Shown here one piece after another: positions 44,085 to 57,276 of a stretch of 64,000 nt of DNA. Made by a program: the position numbers and the translations under genes. The notes beneath the pieces were generated by a model that had not been told where the DNA came from, searched no databases, and saw nothing but the letters and a program-made list of their open reading frames with translations. Numbering within the stretch: the first letter of the stretch is position 1; the number at the start of each line of letters is the position of its first letter. The DNA comes from UBA6054 sp963975575 (GTDB lineage: Bacteria; Planctomycetota; Phycisphaerae; Phycisphaerales; UBA1924), in contig CAXBHL010000002.1 in assembly GCA_963975575.1 (NCBI GenBank), positions 496,001 through 560,000 on the forward strand, in the 5' to 3' direction.

Positions 44085-44842
44085 CTCCGGCCTCGGTCAA
44101 CGCGGTCGATGCGCTCATGGAGCGTGCCTCGCGGGCCCTGGCCGAGACACGCTACTTCGACGCCGCACGCCTGTGCACCGAGGCCCTCCACAAGGCGCGG
44201 CGCAGCGACGACTTCGGCCGCATGGCCCGCATCTGCCTGCCCCTGCAGGAGGCCCGGCGATGGATCCGCCAGGAGGCCCTCGACACCGGCTCCGTCCGCG
44301 TGGTGTCCAGCCCCGGCGACCTCGGCCCCGAGCCCGAGCCCGGCTGCTACCTCGTCCAGCCCCCCCTGATCGGTCTGGACGCGCGGCAGATCCGCGACGC
44401 CGCCTGGGCGCGCAACATCCCCGTCTTCGTCCTCTGCCGCGAGCCCATGACCCGCGATGCCCACTGGCCGCTCGTCTCGGTCGGGGAGCGCGTCGTCCGG
44501 GTCCGCATCGACCCCCCGCCGGGCGTCGAGCCCGTCCGGGCCGCCGACGGGGGACCCCGCCCACCGACGGGCGATCTCATGTCCGCGGACATCACCCCCG
44601 AGTGGTTCGCCGCCGCGGCCGAGGCCCTGGGGGACCGGGCCATCGCCGACGCGTCCGCCGCCGCCCAGCCCGATGACCCACCCGCATGGGTGGTCGACGA
44701 CCACCTCGACCTGCTCGAAGCCTGCCCAGACCACGAGAAGTTCATGCAGGCCCTGGCCGCCGCATGCCGGGCCGCCGTCGGCACCACCACCCCCGCCGAC
44801 CGGCGCCGACGCAGGGGAACGGACCATCCCGGATCGTTCTAG
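44081..44842 (+). CDS. Unidentified protein with a TPR-like N-terminal helix pair
   Basis: A 253-residue protein from a GTG overlapping the previous stop (GTGA). Residues about 8-60 look like a tetratricopeptide-type pair ('LMERASRALAETRYFDAARLCTEALHKA'). The middle has beta strands with 'PVFVLCREP' and 'RVVRVRIDPPPGVEP'. The C-terminus is helical and basic. No catalytic motif is apparent. It is the last gene of the glycosyltransferase operon. Confidence 0.65.
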   Translation: MTPASVNAVDALMERASRALAETRYFDAARLCTEALHKARRSDDFGRMARICLPLQEARRWIRQEALDTGSVRVVSSPGDLGPEPEPGCYLVQPPLIGLDARQIRDAAWARNIPVFVLCREPMTRDAHWPLVSVGERVVRVRIDPPPGVEPVRAADGGPRPPTGDLMSADITPEWFAAAAEALGDRAIADASAAAQPDDPPAWVVDDHLDLLEACPDHEKFMQALAAACRAAVGTTTPADRRRRRGTDHPGSF

Positions 44843-44975
44843 GGCTCGTGCGGTCCGTTCCAAGGCTCGCGCCCGGCCCCGCCCGACGACGCAGCACGGT
44901 GCCCATCCCCATTTCTGCGAAGAAAGCGTCAGCCGCCCGTGTTTCTCGCCGGTACATACCCGGAAGGAGCCCGCC

Positions 44976-45281
44976 ATGTCCCGCCGCACACGCCGTCTCG
45001 CACGCAACGCCGCTCTCGCCCTCTCGACGCCCCTGGCCCTGACGCTGGCCGGCTGCAACAACGCCGGCGAGGGCGCCTTCACCGGCGCGGCGGTGGGGGC
45101 CCTGGGCGGCTTGGCCATCGGTTCGCTCAGCGGCAACGCCGGCGACGGGGCGATCATCGGCGCCGTCTCGGGCGCCGCGGCCGGGGCCGTCATCGGCGAC
45201 CAGAACGCCCGCAACGCCCCAAATCAGTCCGCCGACCGGTGGAACAGCGACCGGCCGCGCCGCGACCGCTGGCACGACTGA
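44976..45281 (+). CDS. Glycine-zipper lipoprotein
   Basis: A 101-residue protein with GGAAGGAG six bases before the ATG. The signal ends in the lipobox LAGC, after which 'GAFTGAAVGALGGLAIGSLSG' and 'GAIIGAVSGAAAGAVIG' form a glycine-zipper membrane hairpin as in the YMGG/Rick_17kDa families. The C-terminus is polar and ends with basic and aromatic residues. Such proteins sit in the outer membrane or bridge to the wall. It is separated by 133 bases from the operon upstream. Confidence 0.82.
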   Translation: MSRRTRRLARNAALALSTPLALTLAGCNNAGEGAFTGAAVGALGGLAIGSLSGNAGDGAIIGAVSGAAAGAVIGDQNARNAPNQSADRWNSDRPRRDRWHD

Positions 45282-45309
45282 GCCGACGACCGGATCCCGC
45301 GTCGCGTCC

Positions 45310-45315
45310 TACCCT
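45310..45315 (+). promoter_or_regulatory. Putative -10 element of a leaderless transcript
   Basis: TACCCT ends seven bases before the ATG of queF. No ribosome binding site is present. Confidence 0.35.
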
Positions 45316-45322
45316 GCGTCCT

Positions 45323-45706
45323 ATGCCAGACCCGACCCAACTCGAAGCGTTCCCGTCCCCCTCCGACACGCCCTTCGTGATCGAGCACATCTCCGAGGAG
45401 TTCACCTCCGTCTGCCCCAAGACCGGCCACCCGGACTTCGGCGACGTCCTGCTGCGCTACCAGCCCAAGGCCGCCAAGGACGGCGGCACCTGTGTCGAAC
45501 TCAAGAGCCTGAAGATGTACTACCAGAGCTTCCGCAGCGAGGGCATCTTCTACGAGGCCGTCACCAACCAGATCCGCGACGACCTGGTCAAACTCATGGA
45601 CCCCGCGTGGCTGCAGATCGTGACGATCTGGAAGGGCCGCGGCGGGATCAAGAGCAACATCCGGGCGGACTTTGGCGACGTGCCGAGCCACTACCGCGGT
45701 CGGTGA
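45323..45706 (+). CDS. queF: NADPH-dependent 7-cyano-7-deazaguanine reductase QueF
   Basis: A 127-residue enzyme of the short QueF type that reduces preQ0 to preQ1 in queuosine biosynthesis. The catalytic Cys31 is in EFTSVCPKTG with Asp38 in HPDFG, and the QueF motif 'ELKSLKMYYQSFRSEGIFYE' follows. No other queuosine gene is visible nearby. The stop is one base from the stop of the convergent SDR gene. Confidence 0.95.
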   Translation: MPDPTQLEAFPSPSDTPFVIEHISEEFTSVCPKTGHPDFGDVLLRYQPKAAKDGGTCVELKSLKMYYQSFRSEGIFYEAVTNQIRDDLVKLMDPAWLQIVTIWKGRGGIKSNIRADFGDVPSHYRGR

Positions 45707-45707
45707 T

Positions 45708-46526
45708 TCACGGATAATCCTGCCGCGTCGGCCGGATCACCGCGTCGCACAGGTGCACCCCCGCCGGCTGTCGGACGATGAAACCGATCGTCCGCGCCAC
45801 GTCGCCCGGCGAGAGCACCGGCGCGAACTTGTCCATCATCGCGCCGAACGACTTTTCGTCGTAGCCCGCCACCGCCTGGAACTCGCTCTGGACGATCCCC
45901 GGCTCGATCAGCGTCACCCGCACGCCCTTGGGCCCCAGCTCCCGCCGGGCCGCCTCGGCCAGTGATCCGACCGCGAACTTCGTTGAGCCGTACATCGACG
46001 AGAACGGCGAGATGTGCCGCCCGACGGTCGAGCCCAGCACCACGATGTCCGCCGCGTGATTGGGCCACTCCCGCTTGGACTGAAGCTCGGCCAGCCGGTT
46101 GCCCGCCGCCCGGATCAGACGGGCCGCTCCCAGCAGGTTGATCCGGACCATCTCTTCCCACTGCTCGGTATCGCTCGACAGCACCGACCCCGCCAGCCCC
46201 CGCCCCGCGTTGACCACGACCAGGTCCACCGGGGCCCCGAACGCCGCCTCGGGCTCGTCGAGCATCCGCTGGATCACGCCCTCGTCCGAGGCGTCCCCCG
46301 GCACCGCCAGCGTCCGGTCGCCGTCCCCGGTCTTTCCGGTCTGGCCGGAAACCGGGGCGCAGCGGTCGGCGATCTCCTGCGCCAAAGCGACCAGCCGCTC
46401 CTCCCGCCGGGCGTTGATCGCCACCCGGGCACCCAGGGTGGCCAGCTCGCAGGCGACGGCGTGTCCGATCCCGGCGCTGGCGCCCGTGACGAGCGCGACC
46501 CGGCCGCTGAGTGGGTGCGTAGGCAT
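45708..46526 (-). CDS. Short-chain dehydrogenase/reductase
   Basis: A 272-residue NAD(P)-dependent oxidoreductase. The cofactor motif is TGASAGIG (14-21), the NAG motif is at 106-108, and the catalytic set is Ser166, Tyr179 and Lys183 ('MYGSTKFAV'). An insertion rich in Gly and Asp at residues 56-72 is unusual. The ATG at 46526 was chosen because the Rossmann fold starts right after it; GAGG lies about ten bases upstream. The frame extends to 46760 across the divergent gene's start and is not believed. Substrate unknown. Confidence 0.9.
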   Translation of the reverse strand: MPTHPLSGRVALVTGASAGIGHAVACELATLGARVAINARREERLVALAQEIADRCAPVSGQTGKTGDGDRTLAVPGDASDEGVIQRMLDEPEAAFGAPVDLVVVNAGRGLAGSVLSSDTEQWEEMVRINLLGAARLIRAAGNRLAELQSKREWPNHAADIVVLGSTVGRHISPFSSMYGSTKFAVGSLAEAARRELGPKGVRVTLIEPGIVQSEFQAVAGYDEKSFGAMMDKFAPVLSPGDVARTIGFIVRQPAGVHLCDAVIRPTRQDYP

Positions 46527-46569
46527 GGGCGTAATCCTCAGACAAAGTGTACGCCCCGGCGGGGCAAGG

Positions 46570-46575
46570 TAAGAT
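46570..46575 (+). promoter_or_regulatory. Putative -10 element of a leaderless transcript
   Basis: TAAGAT ends six bases before the ATG of the TPR lipoprotein gene. No ribosome binding site fits. Confidence 0.4.
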
Positions 46576-46581
46576 CGCTCT

Positions 46582-47808
46582 ATGACAACGCTCAGGACCA
46601 TCGCCACCGGCTCGCTCGCGCTCACGCTGCTGCTCTCCAGCGGCGGGTGCCGCCGCCTCCAGCAACGCAACGCCGAGCGGGCCGCCGCCCGCGCCGCCGA
46701 AGCCGCCGCCGAGCCCGCAGCCCCACAGGCCAGCTCGGCCGAGCCGACCACCCCGGTCATCGACGAGCGTCCCAGCTCCCGCTACCTCGTCGCCGAGCGT
46801 CCGGCAGTCCGGACCGACACCGCCCCCGCGGTCCGCGAGCCGGCCATCAGCCCCGAAGACCTCTCAGAGCCCACGCCCGAGCCGGGCGCCAACACCCGCG
46901 AGGGCCGCGCCCTGGCCCAGGCCCGCGAGTTCCGCGCCATGGGCGACATCCGCGCCGCCCTGGCCGAGCTCGAGCGGGCCGTCGCCTTCAACCCGCGCTT
47001 CACCCCCGCCCTGCTCGAGGCCGGCGACCTGCACCTGGCCCTGGGCGAGCTGGCCTTGGCCGAGCGGAGCTTCGCCGCCGCCGCCCGCGCCGAGCCGCGC
47101 AACTTCGACGCCCAGTTCCGCCACGGCGTGGTCCTCCGCGAACTCGGGCGCCTCGACGAGGCCACCCGCGCGTACCTGCGGGCCCTGTCCATCCGCCCCA
47201 ACGAGTTCGAGGCCATGCTCGGCCTTTCCACCGCCTACCTCGAGTCCGGCAACGCCGATCAGGCCCTGCCCTACGCCCAGCGTGCGGCCCAGTCCCGCCC
47301 GCGATCCGGCGAGGCCCGCATGCAGCTCGGCACCGTGCTGGCCGCCCAGGACCGCCACGAGGAGGCCGTCATCGAGTTCCGCCAGGCCGCCGAGCTGCTG
47401 CCCAAGCCCGCCCCCGGCCTGCTGCTGAACATGGCCGAGAGCTTCAACCGCCTCGGGCGCTACGCCGAGATGGTGGGGGCCCTGACCGAGGTCGTCGCGG
47501 CCGAGCCCACGCCCGTCGCCTACGAACGCCTCGGCTCGGGCCTGTTCCGCCTGCGGCGCTACGAGGAGTCGCTCAGCGCCTTCTCAAGCGCGGTCAACCT
47601 CGACCCGGCCTACGCCCCGGCCCTCAACGGCGTGGCGGTCTGCGAACTCAACAACTACCTCTGGTCCGGCAAGTCCGATGCGGCCTCCCGGGAGCGTGCC
47701 GTCGAGGCGATGCGGACCTCCCTGCGGGTCGACCGCAGCCAGCCCCGCATCGTCGAGCTGCTCCGGCGCTACTCCCAGGCCGCGCCCGAAGAGCGCGTGC
47801 GGGACTGA
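46582..47808 (+). CDS. TPR-repeat lipoprotein
   Basis: A 408-residue protein. The N-terminus is a lipoprotein signal (LALTLLLSSGGC, cysteine at 23), followed by an alanine/proline-rich linker to about residue 105. Residues 108-390 hold about seven tetratricopeptide repeats with the A-x-A-x-x-x-P-x-x-x-x-A-x-x-x-L-x-x-G-x-x-x-x-A pattern. It would be anchored on the periplasmic side and serve as a protein-binding scaffold. It is divergent from the SDR gene (55 bases between starts) and convergent with gdh, with a terminator in between. Confidence 0.88.
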   Translation: MTTLRTIATGSLALTLLLSSGGCRRLQQRNAERAAARAAEAAAEPAAPQASSAEPTTPVIDERPSSRYLVAERPAVRTDTAPAVREPAISPEDLSEPTPEPGANTREGRALAQAREFRAMGDIRAALAELERAVAFNPRFTPALLEAGDLHLALGELALAERSFAAAARAEPRNFDAQFRHGVVLRELGRLDEATRAYLRALSIRPNEFEAMLGLSTAYLESGNADQALPYAQRAAQSRPRSGEARMQLGTVLAAQDRHEEAVIEFRQAAELLPKPAPGLLLNMAESFNRLGRYAEMVGALTEVVAAEPTPVAYERLGSGLFRLRRYEESLSAFSSAVNLDPAYAPALNGVAVCELNNYLWSGKSDAASRERAVEAMRTSLRVDRSQPRIVELLRRYSQAAPEERVRD

Positions 47809-47844
47809 CGAGCGGCCCGCACCGTTCCGACCTGGCCACGAAAA

Positions 47845-47870
47845 AACCGCGTGCCGGACGGCACGCGGTT
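47845..47870. terminator. Bidirectional Rho-independent terminator
   Basis: An 11-bp stem (AACCGCGTGCC/GGCACGCGGTT) with a GGAC loop. An A-run precedes it (47841-47846) and TTGTTCTTT follows, so it can stop transcripts of both convergent genes, the TPR lipoprotein and glutamate dehydrogenase. Confidence 0.85.
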
Positions 47871-47900
47871 GTTCTTTGGGTCGTGGAAGCGGGTGAAGTC

Positions 47901-49232
47901 TTACGGGAAGATCCCGCGGACCTTGTACGCCGCGCCGATGTGGTCCAGCGCGGTCGCGAAGGCGGCCTCACGCAGCGAGCACTGCAGCTTGGCCCGGGTG
48001 TTGAGCGTCCGCTGGGCGGCCACCACCATGTGGCGGTTCAGCTCGCGGTCGACCTGCTCGGCCGACCAGGTCACCGCGTTCTTGTTCTGCACCCACTCGA
48101 AGTAGGACACGGTCACGCCGCCGGCGTTGGCCAGGATGGCCGGGATGACCTCGATGCCCTTTTCCATCAGCTTGCGGTCGCCGGACGGGTCGCACGGGGC
48201 GTTGGCGGCCTCGGCCATCACCTTGCAGTCGAGCCAGTCGGCCTGCTTGGCCTTGATCATCTGCTCGAGCGCGCCGGGGATGAACACGTCCACCGGCGTG
48301 CGGTAAAAGGTCTCCTCGTCGATCGCGTCGGCCTCGGCGAAGCCCTTGACGCCGCCCGTGGCGACGTTGTGCTCGAACAGTTTGTGGCAGTCGATGCCGT
48401 TGTCGTTGCGCAGGCCGCCGGTGTGGTCCTGCACGGCGATGATCTTGGCGCCCATGTCCTGCAGGATGCGCCCGCCCCAGCCGTTCACGTTGCCGAAGCC
48501 CAGCAGGCTGACCTTCATGCCCTCGAGCGGGATGCCGATGCCCGGGAGCATCTCGGCGAGCACGTCGGCCACGCCCTGGCCGGTGGCCTTCTCACGCCCG
48601 GCCGAGCCGCCGAACTCGACGGGCTTGCCGGTCACCACGCGGATGGCGTCGTGGTGCTGGTGCCCGCTGGACATCATGTAGGTGTCCGCGAACCACGCCA
48701 TGATCTGGGCGTTGGTGCCCACGTCCGGGGCGGGGATGTCCACGTCCGGGCCGATCTGGTCCATGATGGCCGAGCAGTACCGCCGGGTGACGCGCTCGAG
48801 CTCGCCGCGGGAGACCTCGCGGGGGTTGACCTTCACGCCGCCCTTGCCGCCGCCGAAGGGCACGCGGACCAGGGCGCACTTCATGGTCATCAGGAACGCG
48901 AGGGACTTGACGTCGTCGAGGTGCGTGTCCTCGTGGAAGCGGAAGCCGCCCTTGTACGGGCCGAGCGCGTTGTTGTGCTGGATGCGGTAGCCCTTGAAGA
49001 GCTTGTGGTGCCCGTCGTCCATCAGGACCGGGAAGTGCACCATGATCTCGTTCTTGGGCTGGGCCAGGATGATCCGGGTGCGGTGCTTGAGGTTGATCAG
49101 CTCCGCGGCGTCGAGCATCGTGTTGACCGTCTGCAGGTACAGATTGTCCGGGTCAGTGGGAAACCCCAGTTCCTCGGTCACGGATCCACGCGGCAGTTCG
49201 GTGGCATGGACGGGGGCGGCGGTCGCGCTCAT
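47901..49232 (-). CDS. Glutamate dehydrogenase (Glu/Leu/Phe/Val dehydrogenase family)
   Basis: A 443-residue dehydrogenase. The substrate region has 'GYRIQHNNALGPYKGG', the lysine motif MTMKCALVRVPFGGGKGG (Lys118 and Lys130) and 'DIPAPDVGTN'. The cofactor domain has the fingerprint 'LLGFGNVNGWGG', with an extra residue pair compared with the usual GxGxxG-A pattern. It is most like NAD(P)-glutamate dehydrogenase, which links ammonia and 2-oxoglutarate with glutamate. Length and motifs are normal. It is divergent from rpsA across a 474-base gap. Confidence 0.93.
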   Translation of the reverse strand: MSATAAPVHATELPRGSVTEELGFPTDPDNLYLQTVNTMLDAAELINLKHRTRIILAQPKNEIMVHFPVLMDDGHHKLFKGYRIQHNNALGPYKGGFRFHEDTHLDDVKSLAFLMTMKCALVRVPFGGGKGGVKVNPREVSRGELERVTRRYCSAIMDQIGPDVDIPAPDVGTNAQIMAWFADTYMMSSGHQHHDAIRVVTGKPVEFGGSAGREKATGQGVADVLAEMLPGIGIPLEGMKVSLLGFGNVNGWGGRILQDMGAKIIAVQDHTGGLRNDNGIDCHKLFEHNVATGGVKGFAEADAIDEETFYRTPVDVFIPGALEQMIKAKQADWLDCKVMAEAANAPCDPSGDRKLMEKGIEVIPAILANAGGVTVSYFEWVQNKNAVTWSAEQVDRELNRHMVVAAQRTLNTRAKLQCSLREAAFATALDHIGAAYKVRGIFP

Positions 49233-49706
49233 GGATGGAACCTGCTCTCTGTGCCCGGACGCCCCGGGCCGGCCTCAGCGTCCTGTCCCGGGCGAACCCC
49301 GGGCAACACCTCGCGACGGGCTGAAACGCCGCGAGCGGTCGGCTTCCCACAAGCGCGACCGGGAAAGGATGATACCCCTCGCCGGGCAAAGGTCAGCCTT
49401 TTCGATCATCGGGCAAGTCACGCAAGTTCTTTCATTTTGGACGGCTACGAATCGACCGCCCACGGGGGACCGGTCTAGACTCTTCGCCCCGCTCTTCGGG
49501 CGGGACAGCCGATGCCGGCGACCGGACGTTCCGGGCTCCGGCCACCACGAAAGGCACTCAGCGCCCCGCACGGCCACGCCGCGCGGGCGACCGGCCCGCC
49601 CAAAGCGGCCCGGGGGACGCGGAGCCTGGCGTGACCGGATCGGCGGGTCACTCCGGCGGAGCGTCTTGATCCCGCGGGCCGCACGCCCCGGGGAGAGGAA
49701 TCACAG
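49233..49706. other. 474-base intergenic region between divergent gdh and rpsA
   Basis: No supported gene. An AT-richer stretch at 49419-49450 (with ACGCAAGTTCTTTCATTTTG) is the likely promoter zone, followed by a GC-rich leader of about 240 bases before rpsA. A TAGACT hexamer lies at 49476-49481. The leader contains CGCCCCGCTCTTCGGGCGGG (hairpin, 49485-49504) and other potential hairpins. GGAGAGGAA lies just before the rpsA start. A leader of this length would suit autogenous control of ribosomal protein S1, but that is an inference. Confidence 0.45.
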
Positions 49707-51482
<1,776 letters not shown>

Positions 51483-51519
51483 TCTGATCCACAACGGTCA
51501 GACCGGCAACGCACAGCAC

Positions 51520-51551
51520 AACGCCCCGGTGGAACGGTCCACCGGGGCGTT
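51520..51551 (+). terminator. Rho-independent terminator of rpsA
   Basis: A perfect 13-bp stem (ACGCCCCGGTGGA/TCCACCGGGGCGT) with an ACGG loop, followed by TTTTCTG. It lies 38 bases after the rpsA stop codon. Confidence 0.9.
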
Positions 51552-51704
51552 TTCTGTTGCAGGGAGAACCCCCGCCGGACGGGGATGCCCCGGGCCCGAA
51601 CCGGACCCCTAAAGTGTGCGGACAGTCTGTCCCGCTTTGGGCCGCACCCCGGCCCGGGCACGGCCCGGGCGTGGATGGTTCCGGCAGAGGCGGGGCCGGT
51701 GGGT

Positions 51705-51794
51705 TCAGCAGAGCGCCAGGAAGCTCAGCAGGGTGAGCAGGGCGACGCGCTTGCGGATGTCGGTCATGAGGAAGGTCTGCTGCATGAGACGCAT
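51705..51794 (-). CDS. Possible 29-residue hydrophobic peptide
   Basis: A minus-strand frame starting MRLMQQTFLMTDIRKRV and ending LLTLLSFLALC. AAAGGA lies about eight bases before the ATG. A basic centre followed by a hydrophobic C-terminal run would suit a small membrane peptide. The frame can also start 13 codons earlier (51833). It lies alone in the gap between the rpsA terminator and the next exported-protein gene. Without comparative data the case rests on the ribosome binding site and composition. Confidence 0.3.
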   Translation of the reverse strand: MRLMQQTFLMTDIRKRVALLTLLSFLALC

Positions 51795-51966
51795 GGTCGA
51801 GTCCTTTCTGAAGTTGTCTCCGTCGCCCTTCATGAAACAACCCGCGTGCCGGAGCGTGCCAAACGGCCCCGGGAGCCCGTATCCGGGCGTCGGCCGTTCG
51901 GGCGTGGTGACCGCCCGAGACACCATGTTGCCAGAACGCCACACGCGCCGTCAACAGGAATCACAT

Positions 51967-53802
51967 ATGCCCCGCCGCCTCACTCTGCACGCCGTCATCT
52001 CCGTCCTGATTCTCGGACCCGCCGCCACCGCTCAGAATATGCCCACCCCGTCGGAGGCCATCGAGGCCCACACGACCGTCCGCGGGTGGGTCCGCGCCCT
52101 GGGCGTCCCCGAGGCCGACCCCGCCGCCGCGGACGCCGTCCCGGTCTGGGGCGCGGGCGTCACCTTGCGTCTGGACGGACGCCTCGTGGCGCGGGCGACG
52201 TCCTTCAGCCCCCGGGGTCCCGACGCGGCCAACCTCGCCCGCGCCGCCGCCGAGGCCATCGCCCAGGCCCGCCCCAAGCTCCCGTCCGAGAACGACGCCC
52301 TCTCCGACGAGCGACTCGCCGCCCTGGCCGACCGGTTCACGGTCTCGCTCGAACTCTTTGGGCAGCCCGTCCCCATCCCCCCCGGCGACCTTCCCCTGCC
52401 CATGGCCGGATGCTCCCCCGGGGCCGAGGCCCTTGTCGTCTCCGTCACCGACCCCGCGACCGGCGCCGAACGCCTGGCCGTCTCCGGCGTGGACGCCCAG
52501 CTCACCCGCGGCGTCGACCCGGCCCGCGAACTCAGCGCCCTGGCCGCCTCGCTGACCGGCGACGGCGCCACCGCGCTCAGCCCCATCGCCGAACTGCTCG
52601 ACCGCGGCTTCCGCTTCGCCAAAGCCCCAGTCATGCACCTGGCCATGCCCTACGAGAACGCCGCACCGGTCTTCCTCGACCGCGGCTCCAGGCGTATCGG
52701 CCCCGACGAAGTCCGCACCGCGTCGCTGGGGCGCATGGCCGACGGCGTCGCCGGGCATCTCCGCGGCCGGCTCTGGCCGGGCATGGAGCGCTACGGCCTC
52801 GCCGGCGATCTCCGCGTCGTCACCGGCACCGCGTCACCCATGATCGCCCCGCCCTTCGAGCAGGCCCTCGTCGCCTACGCCCTGATCCGCCACGCATCCC
52901 TGGGCGGCCAGGACGCCGCGGTCTCCGAGCAGACCGCCGTGACCGTCCTGCGAGACCTCGGCGCGGTCGAGCCCGGCGAGGAATCGCCCTGGGACCGCCC
53001 CGTTGCGGCCGCGATGACCGCCGCCGCCCTGGCCGCGCTCGACCCGAATGCCCGCGCCACCGACCCCGAACTCGAGGCCCTCCGCGCCCGCGCGCTCGAC
53101 ACCCTTCGCCGCGCCTTCGACCCCGCCGACGGATTCTCCGAGGACGTCCCCGCCGGCGCCCGCGGCCTGATCGCCTGGGCCATGGTCCGGGCCGGCGAGC
53201 TCGACGCCGCGTTCACCCCCGACCTCGCCGACGCCGCCGTCCGCGCCACCTACCGCGACACGCCCCAGGGCCAGCTCGTGGCGCAGATGCCCTTCCTCGC
53301 CTGGGCCGAGCTTTCCCTCAACCCCGCCGGGCCGGTCCCCTCGGCCGCCGCACTGTCCGAGATGCGCACCCTCGTGTGGGACCACCAGCTCCGCCGCTCC
53401 GACCTGCGCCCGATCGATCAGGACCTCGCCGGCGGCGTGGTTTTCACGCGCGGCCGTTCCGTGCTGCCCACCTGGCAGACCATGCGCCCGCTGGCCGCCC
53501 TGGCCACCATGCTCGGCGACGAACGCCTCACCCCGGGCACCGCCCTCTCCGGCGAGGTGCCCGGCGAGCTCGTCCGCCTCACCGACGGGCTGCGCTACGT
53601 CCGCCAGCTCGCCATGACCGGCGACGCCATGTTCCTGGCACGCCGCCAGGACCAGGCCATCTGGGGCGTCCGCTCGGCCCTCTGGGAGCCCGTGCTCAGC
53701 CTCGAATCGGGCGCGATGGCCCTGCTGACAACCTGCGAATCCATCGACGCGATGCGCCGGATCGGCACGCGCCCGCTGCCCCCCGCCCCGCCCGCTGACT
53801 AA
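51967..53802 (+). CDS. Large exported protein of unknown function
   Basis: A 611-residue protein with a signal peptide (LTLHAVISVLILGPAATAQ) and AGGAA about eight bases before the ATG. The first 260 residues resemble an AMMECR1-like or oligomeric alpha/beta arrangement ('TLRLDGRLVARATSF' then a helix of 'NLARAAAEAIAQAR'), but this is only a weak impression. The remainder (about 270-600) is a helical array with paired helices like an alpha/alpha-toroid. No catalytic residues are recognised. It is upstream of gyrA on the same strand but separated by 204 bases with a likely gyrA promoter. Confidence 0.65.
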   Translation: MPRRLTLHAVISVLILGPAATAQNMPTPSEAIEAHTTVRGWVRALGVPEADPAAADAVPVWGAGVTLRLDGRLVARATSFSPRGPDAANLARAAAEAIAQARPKLPSENDALSDERLAALADRFTVSLELFGQPVPIPPGDLPLPMAGCSPGAEALVVSVTDPATGAERLAVSGVDAQLTRGVDPARELSALAASLTGDGATALSPIAELLDRGFRFAKAPVMHLAMPYENAAPVFLDRGSRRIGPDEVRTASLGRMADGVAGHLRGRLWPGMERYGLAGDLRVVTGTASPMIAPPFEQALVAYALIRHASLGGQDAAVSEQTAVTVLRDLGAVEPGEESPWDRPVAAAMTAAALAALDPNARATDPELEALRARALDTLRRAFDPADGFSEDVPAGARGLIAWAMVRAGELDAAFTPDLADAAVRATYRDTPQGQLVAQMPFLAWAELSLNPAGPVPSAAALSEMRTLVWDHQLRRSDLRPIDQDLAGGVVFTRGRSVLPTWQTMRPLAALATMLGDERLTPGTALSGEVPGELVRLTDGLRYVRQLAMTGDAMFLARRQDQAIWGVRSALWEPVLSLESGAMALLTTCESIDAMRRIGTRPLPPAPPAD

Positions 53803-53929
53803 CGGGCGGGCGACGACCCGACGCGAACGGCGCAAACCGCTGTTTTTCAAGGGTTTGGCCGACGGTTCCGCGGGGCGCGAACGGCGTTTTTCTTGGCCGT
53901 TCGGGCGCGTTCGGCAGGCCCGCGAAGCC

Positions 53930-53935
53930 TATGAT
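53930..53935 (+). promoter_or_regulatory. Possible -10 element of gyrA
   Basis: TATGAT is the best -10 hexamer in the GC-rich gap before gyrA. It would give a leader of about 65 bases. TTCGGC 14 bases upstream and TTCGGG 24 bases upstream are the nearest -35-like hexamers; neither spacing is ideal. Confidence 0.3.
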
Positions 53936-54006
53936 TCCGCGTCGATTTCGGGCCGGTCACGCGGGGTGTTCCTAAGCGTTTCCGAGCCCGCCCCGCGGAG
54001 CCCTGC

Positions 54007-56769
<2,763 letters not shown>

Positions 56770-56770
56770 C

Positions 56771-57112
56771 ATGGCCGTCGAATGGTCCGACACGATCCTG
56801 ATCGCAAACCTCGCCGACGAGCCGGCGCTCTCCGATGAGCTGGCGCTGATCTGCGAGAAGGTCGAGGCCGCCGGGCAGCCGCCCCACGCCGTGCTCGATT
56901 TCGCCGAGGTCTCCTACATCAACTCGTCCAACATCGCCCAGCTCCTCCGCCTCCGCAAGCTGCTCGACGCCTCGAGCCGCTCCATGCGACTCTCCGGCGT
57001 GACCGATGACGTCATGTCCGTCCTCATGGTCACCGGGCTCGACAAGGTCTTCAAGTTCGCCCCCGACACCCTGACCGCCCTGGCCGGACTCCAGCTCTCC
57101 GACGCCGATTGA
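56771..57112 (+). CDS. STAS-domain protein (anti-sigma-factor-antagonist-like)
   Basis: A 113-residue single STAS domain. The usual 'DLS-V-FIDSSGL' core appears as 'DFAEVSYINSSNIAQLLRL', so a phosphorylatable Ser52 or Ser53 is kept while the flanking Asp and Gly are both Asn. It would receive phosphate from a serine kinase and be dephosphorylated by a PP2C phosphatase; one is encoded 1 kb away (58037-59281). It starts one base after gyrA, so it is co-transcribed with it. Confidence 0.82.
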   Translation: MAVEWSDTILIANLADEPALSDELALICEKVEAAGQPPHAVLDFAEVSYINSSNIAQLLRLRKLLDASSRSMRLSGVTDDVMSVLMVTGLDKVFKFAPDTLTALAGLQLSDAD

Positions 57113-57121
57113 TCCCGTCCC

Positions 57122-57220
57122 TCGGAGCGGGGGGCAACCTGCCCCCCGTCGGCCCGAAGGGCCGAGTTCGCATCCTTCGGAGCGGGGTGCAACCTGCCCC
57201 CGTCGGCCCGAAGGGCCGAG
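57122..57220. repeat. Two tandem 44-45-base repeats with internal hairpins
   Basis: Copies at 57122-57166 and 57177-57220 differ at two positions and are ten bases apart. Each contains a hairpin in which GGGGGGCA or GGGGTGCA faces TGCCCCC, and then TCGGCCC-GAA-GGGCCGA. They lie between the STAS gene and the ABC ATPase gene and may act as terminators or processing signals. Confidence 0.75.
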
Positions 57221-57276
57221 CCAGAAGCCACCCCGGGCATCCGGCAACGCCCCCCCGCCGAACCGGTACACCAGCC

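Noticed and set aside
41972..45214. A 1080-codon minus-strand open frame
   Set aside because: It covers five well-supported plus-strand genes and encodes no recognisable domain. It is an antisense shadow.
46014..49478. A 1154-codon plus-strand open frame
   Set aside because: It overlaps the SDR, TPR and gdh genes in another frame or strand and has no domain content.
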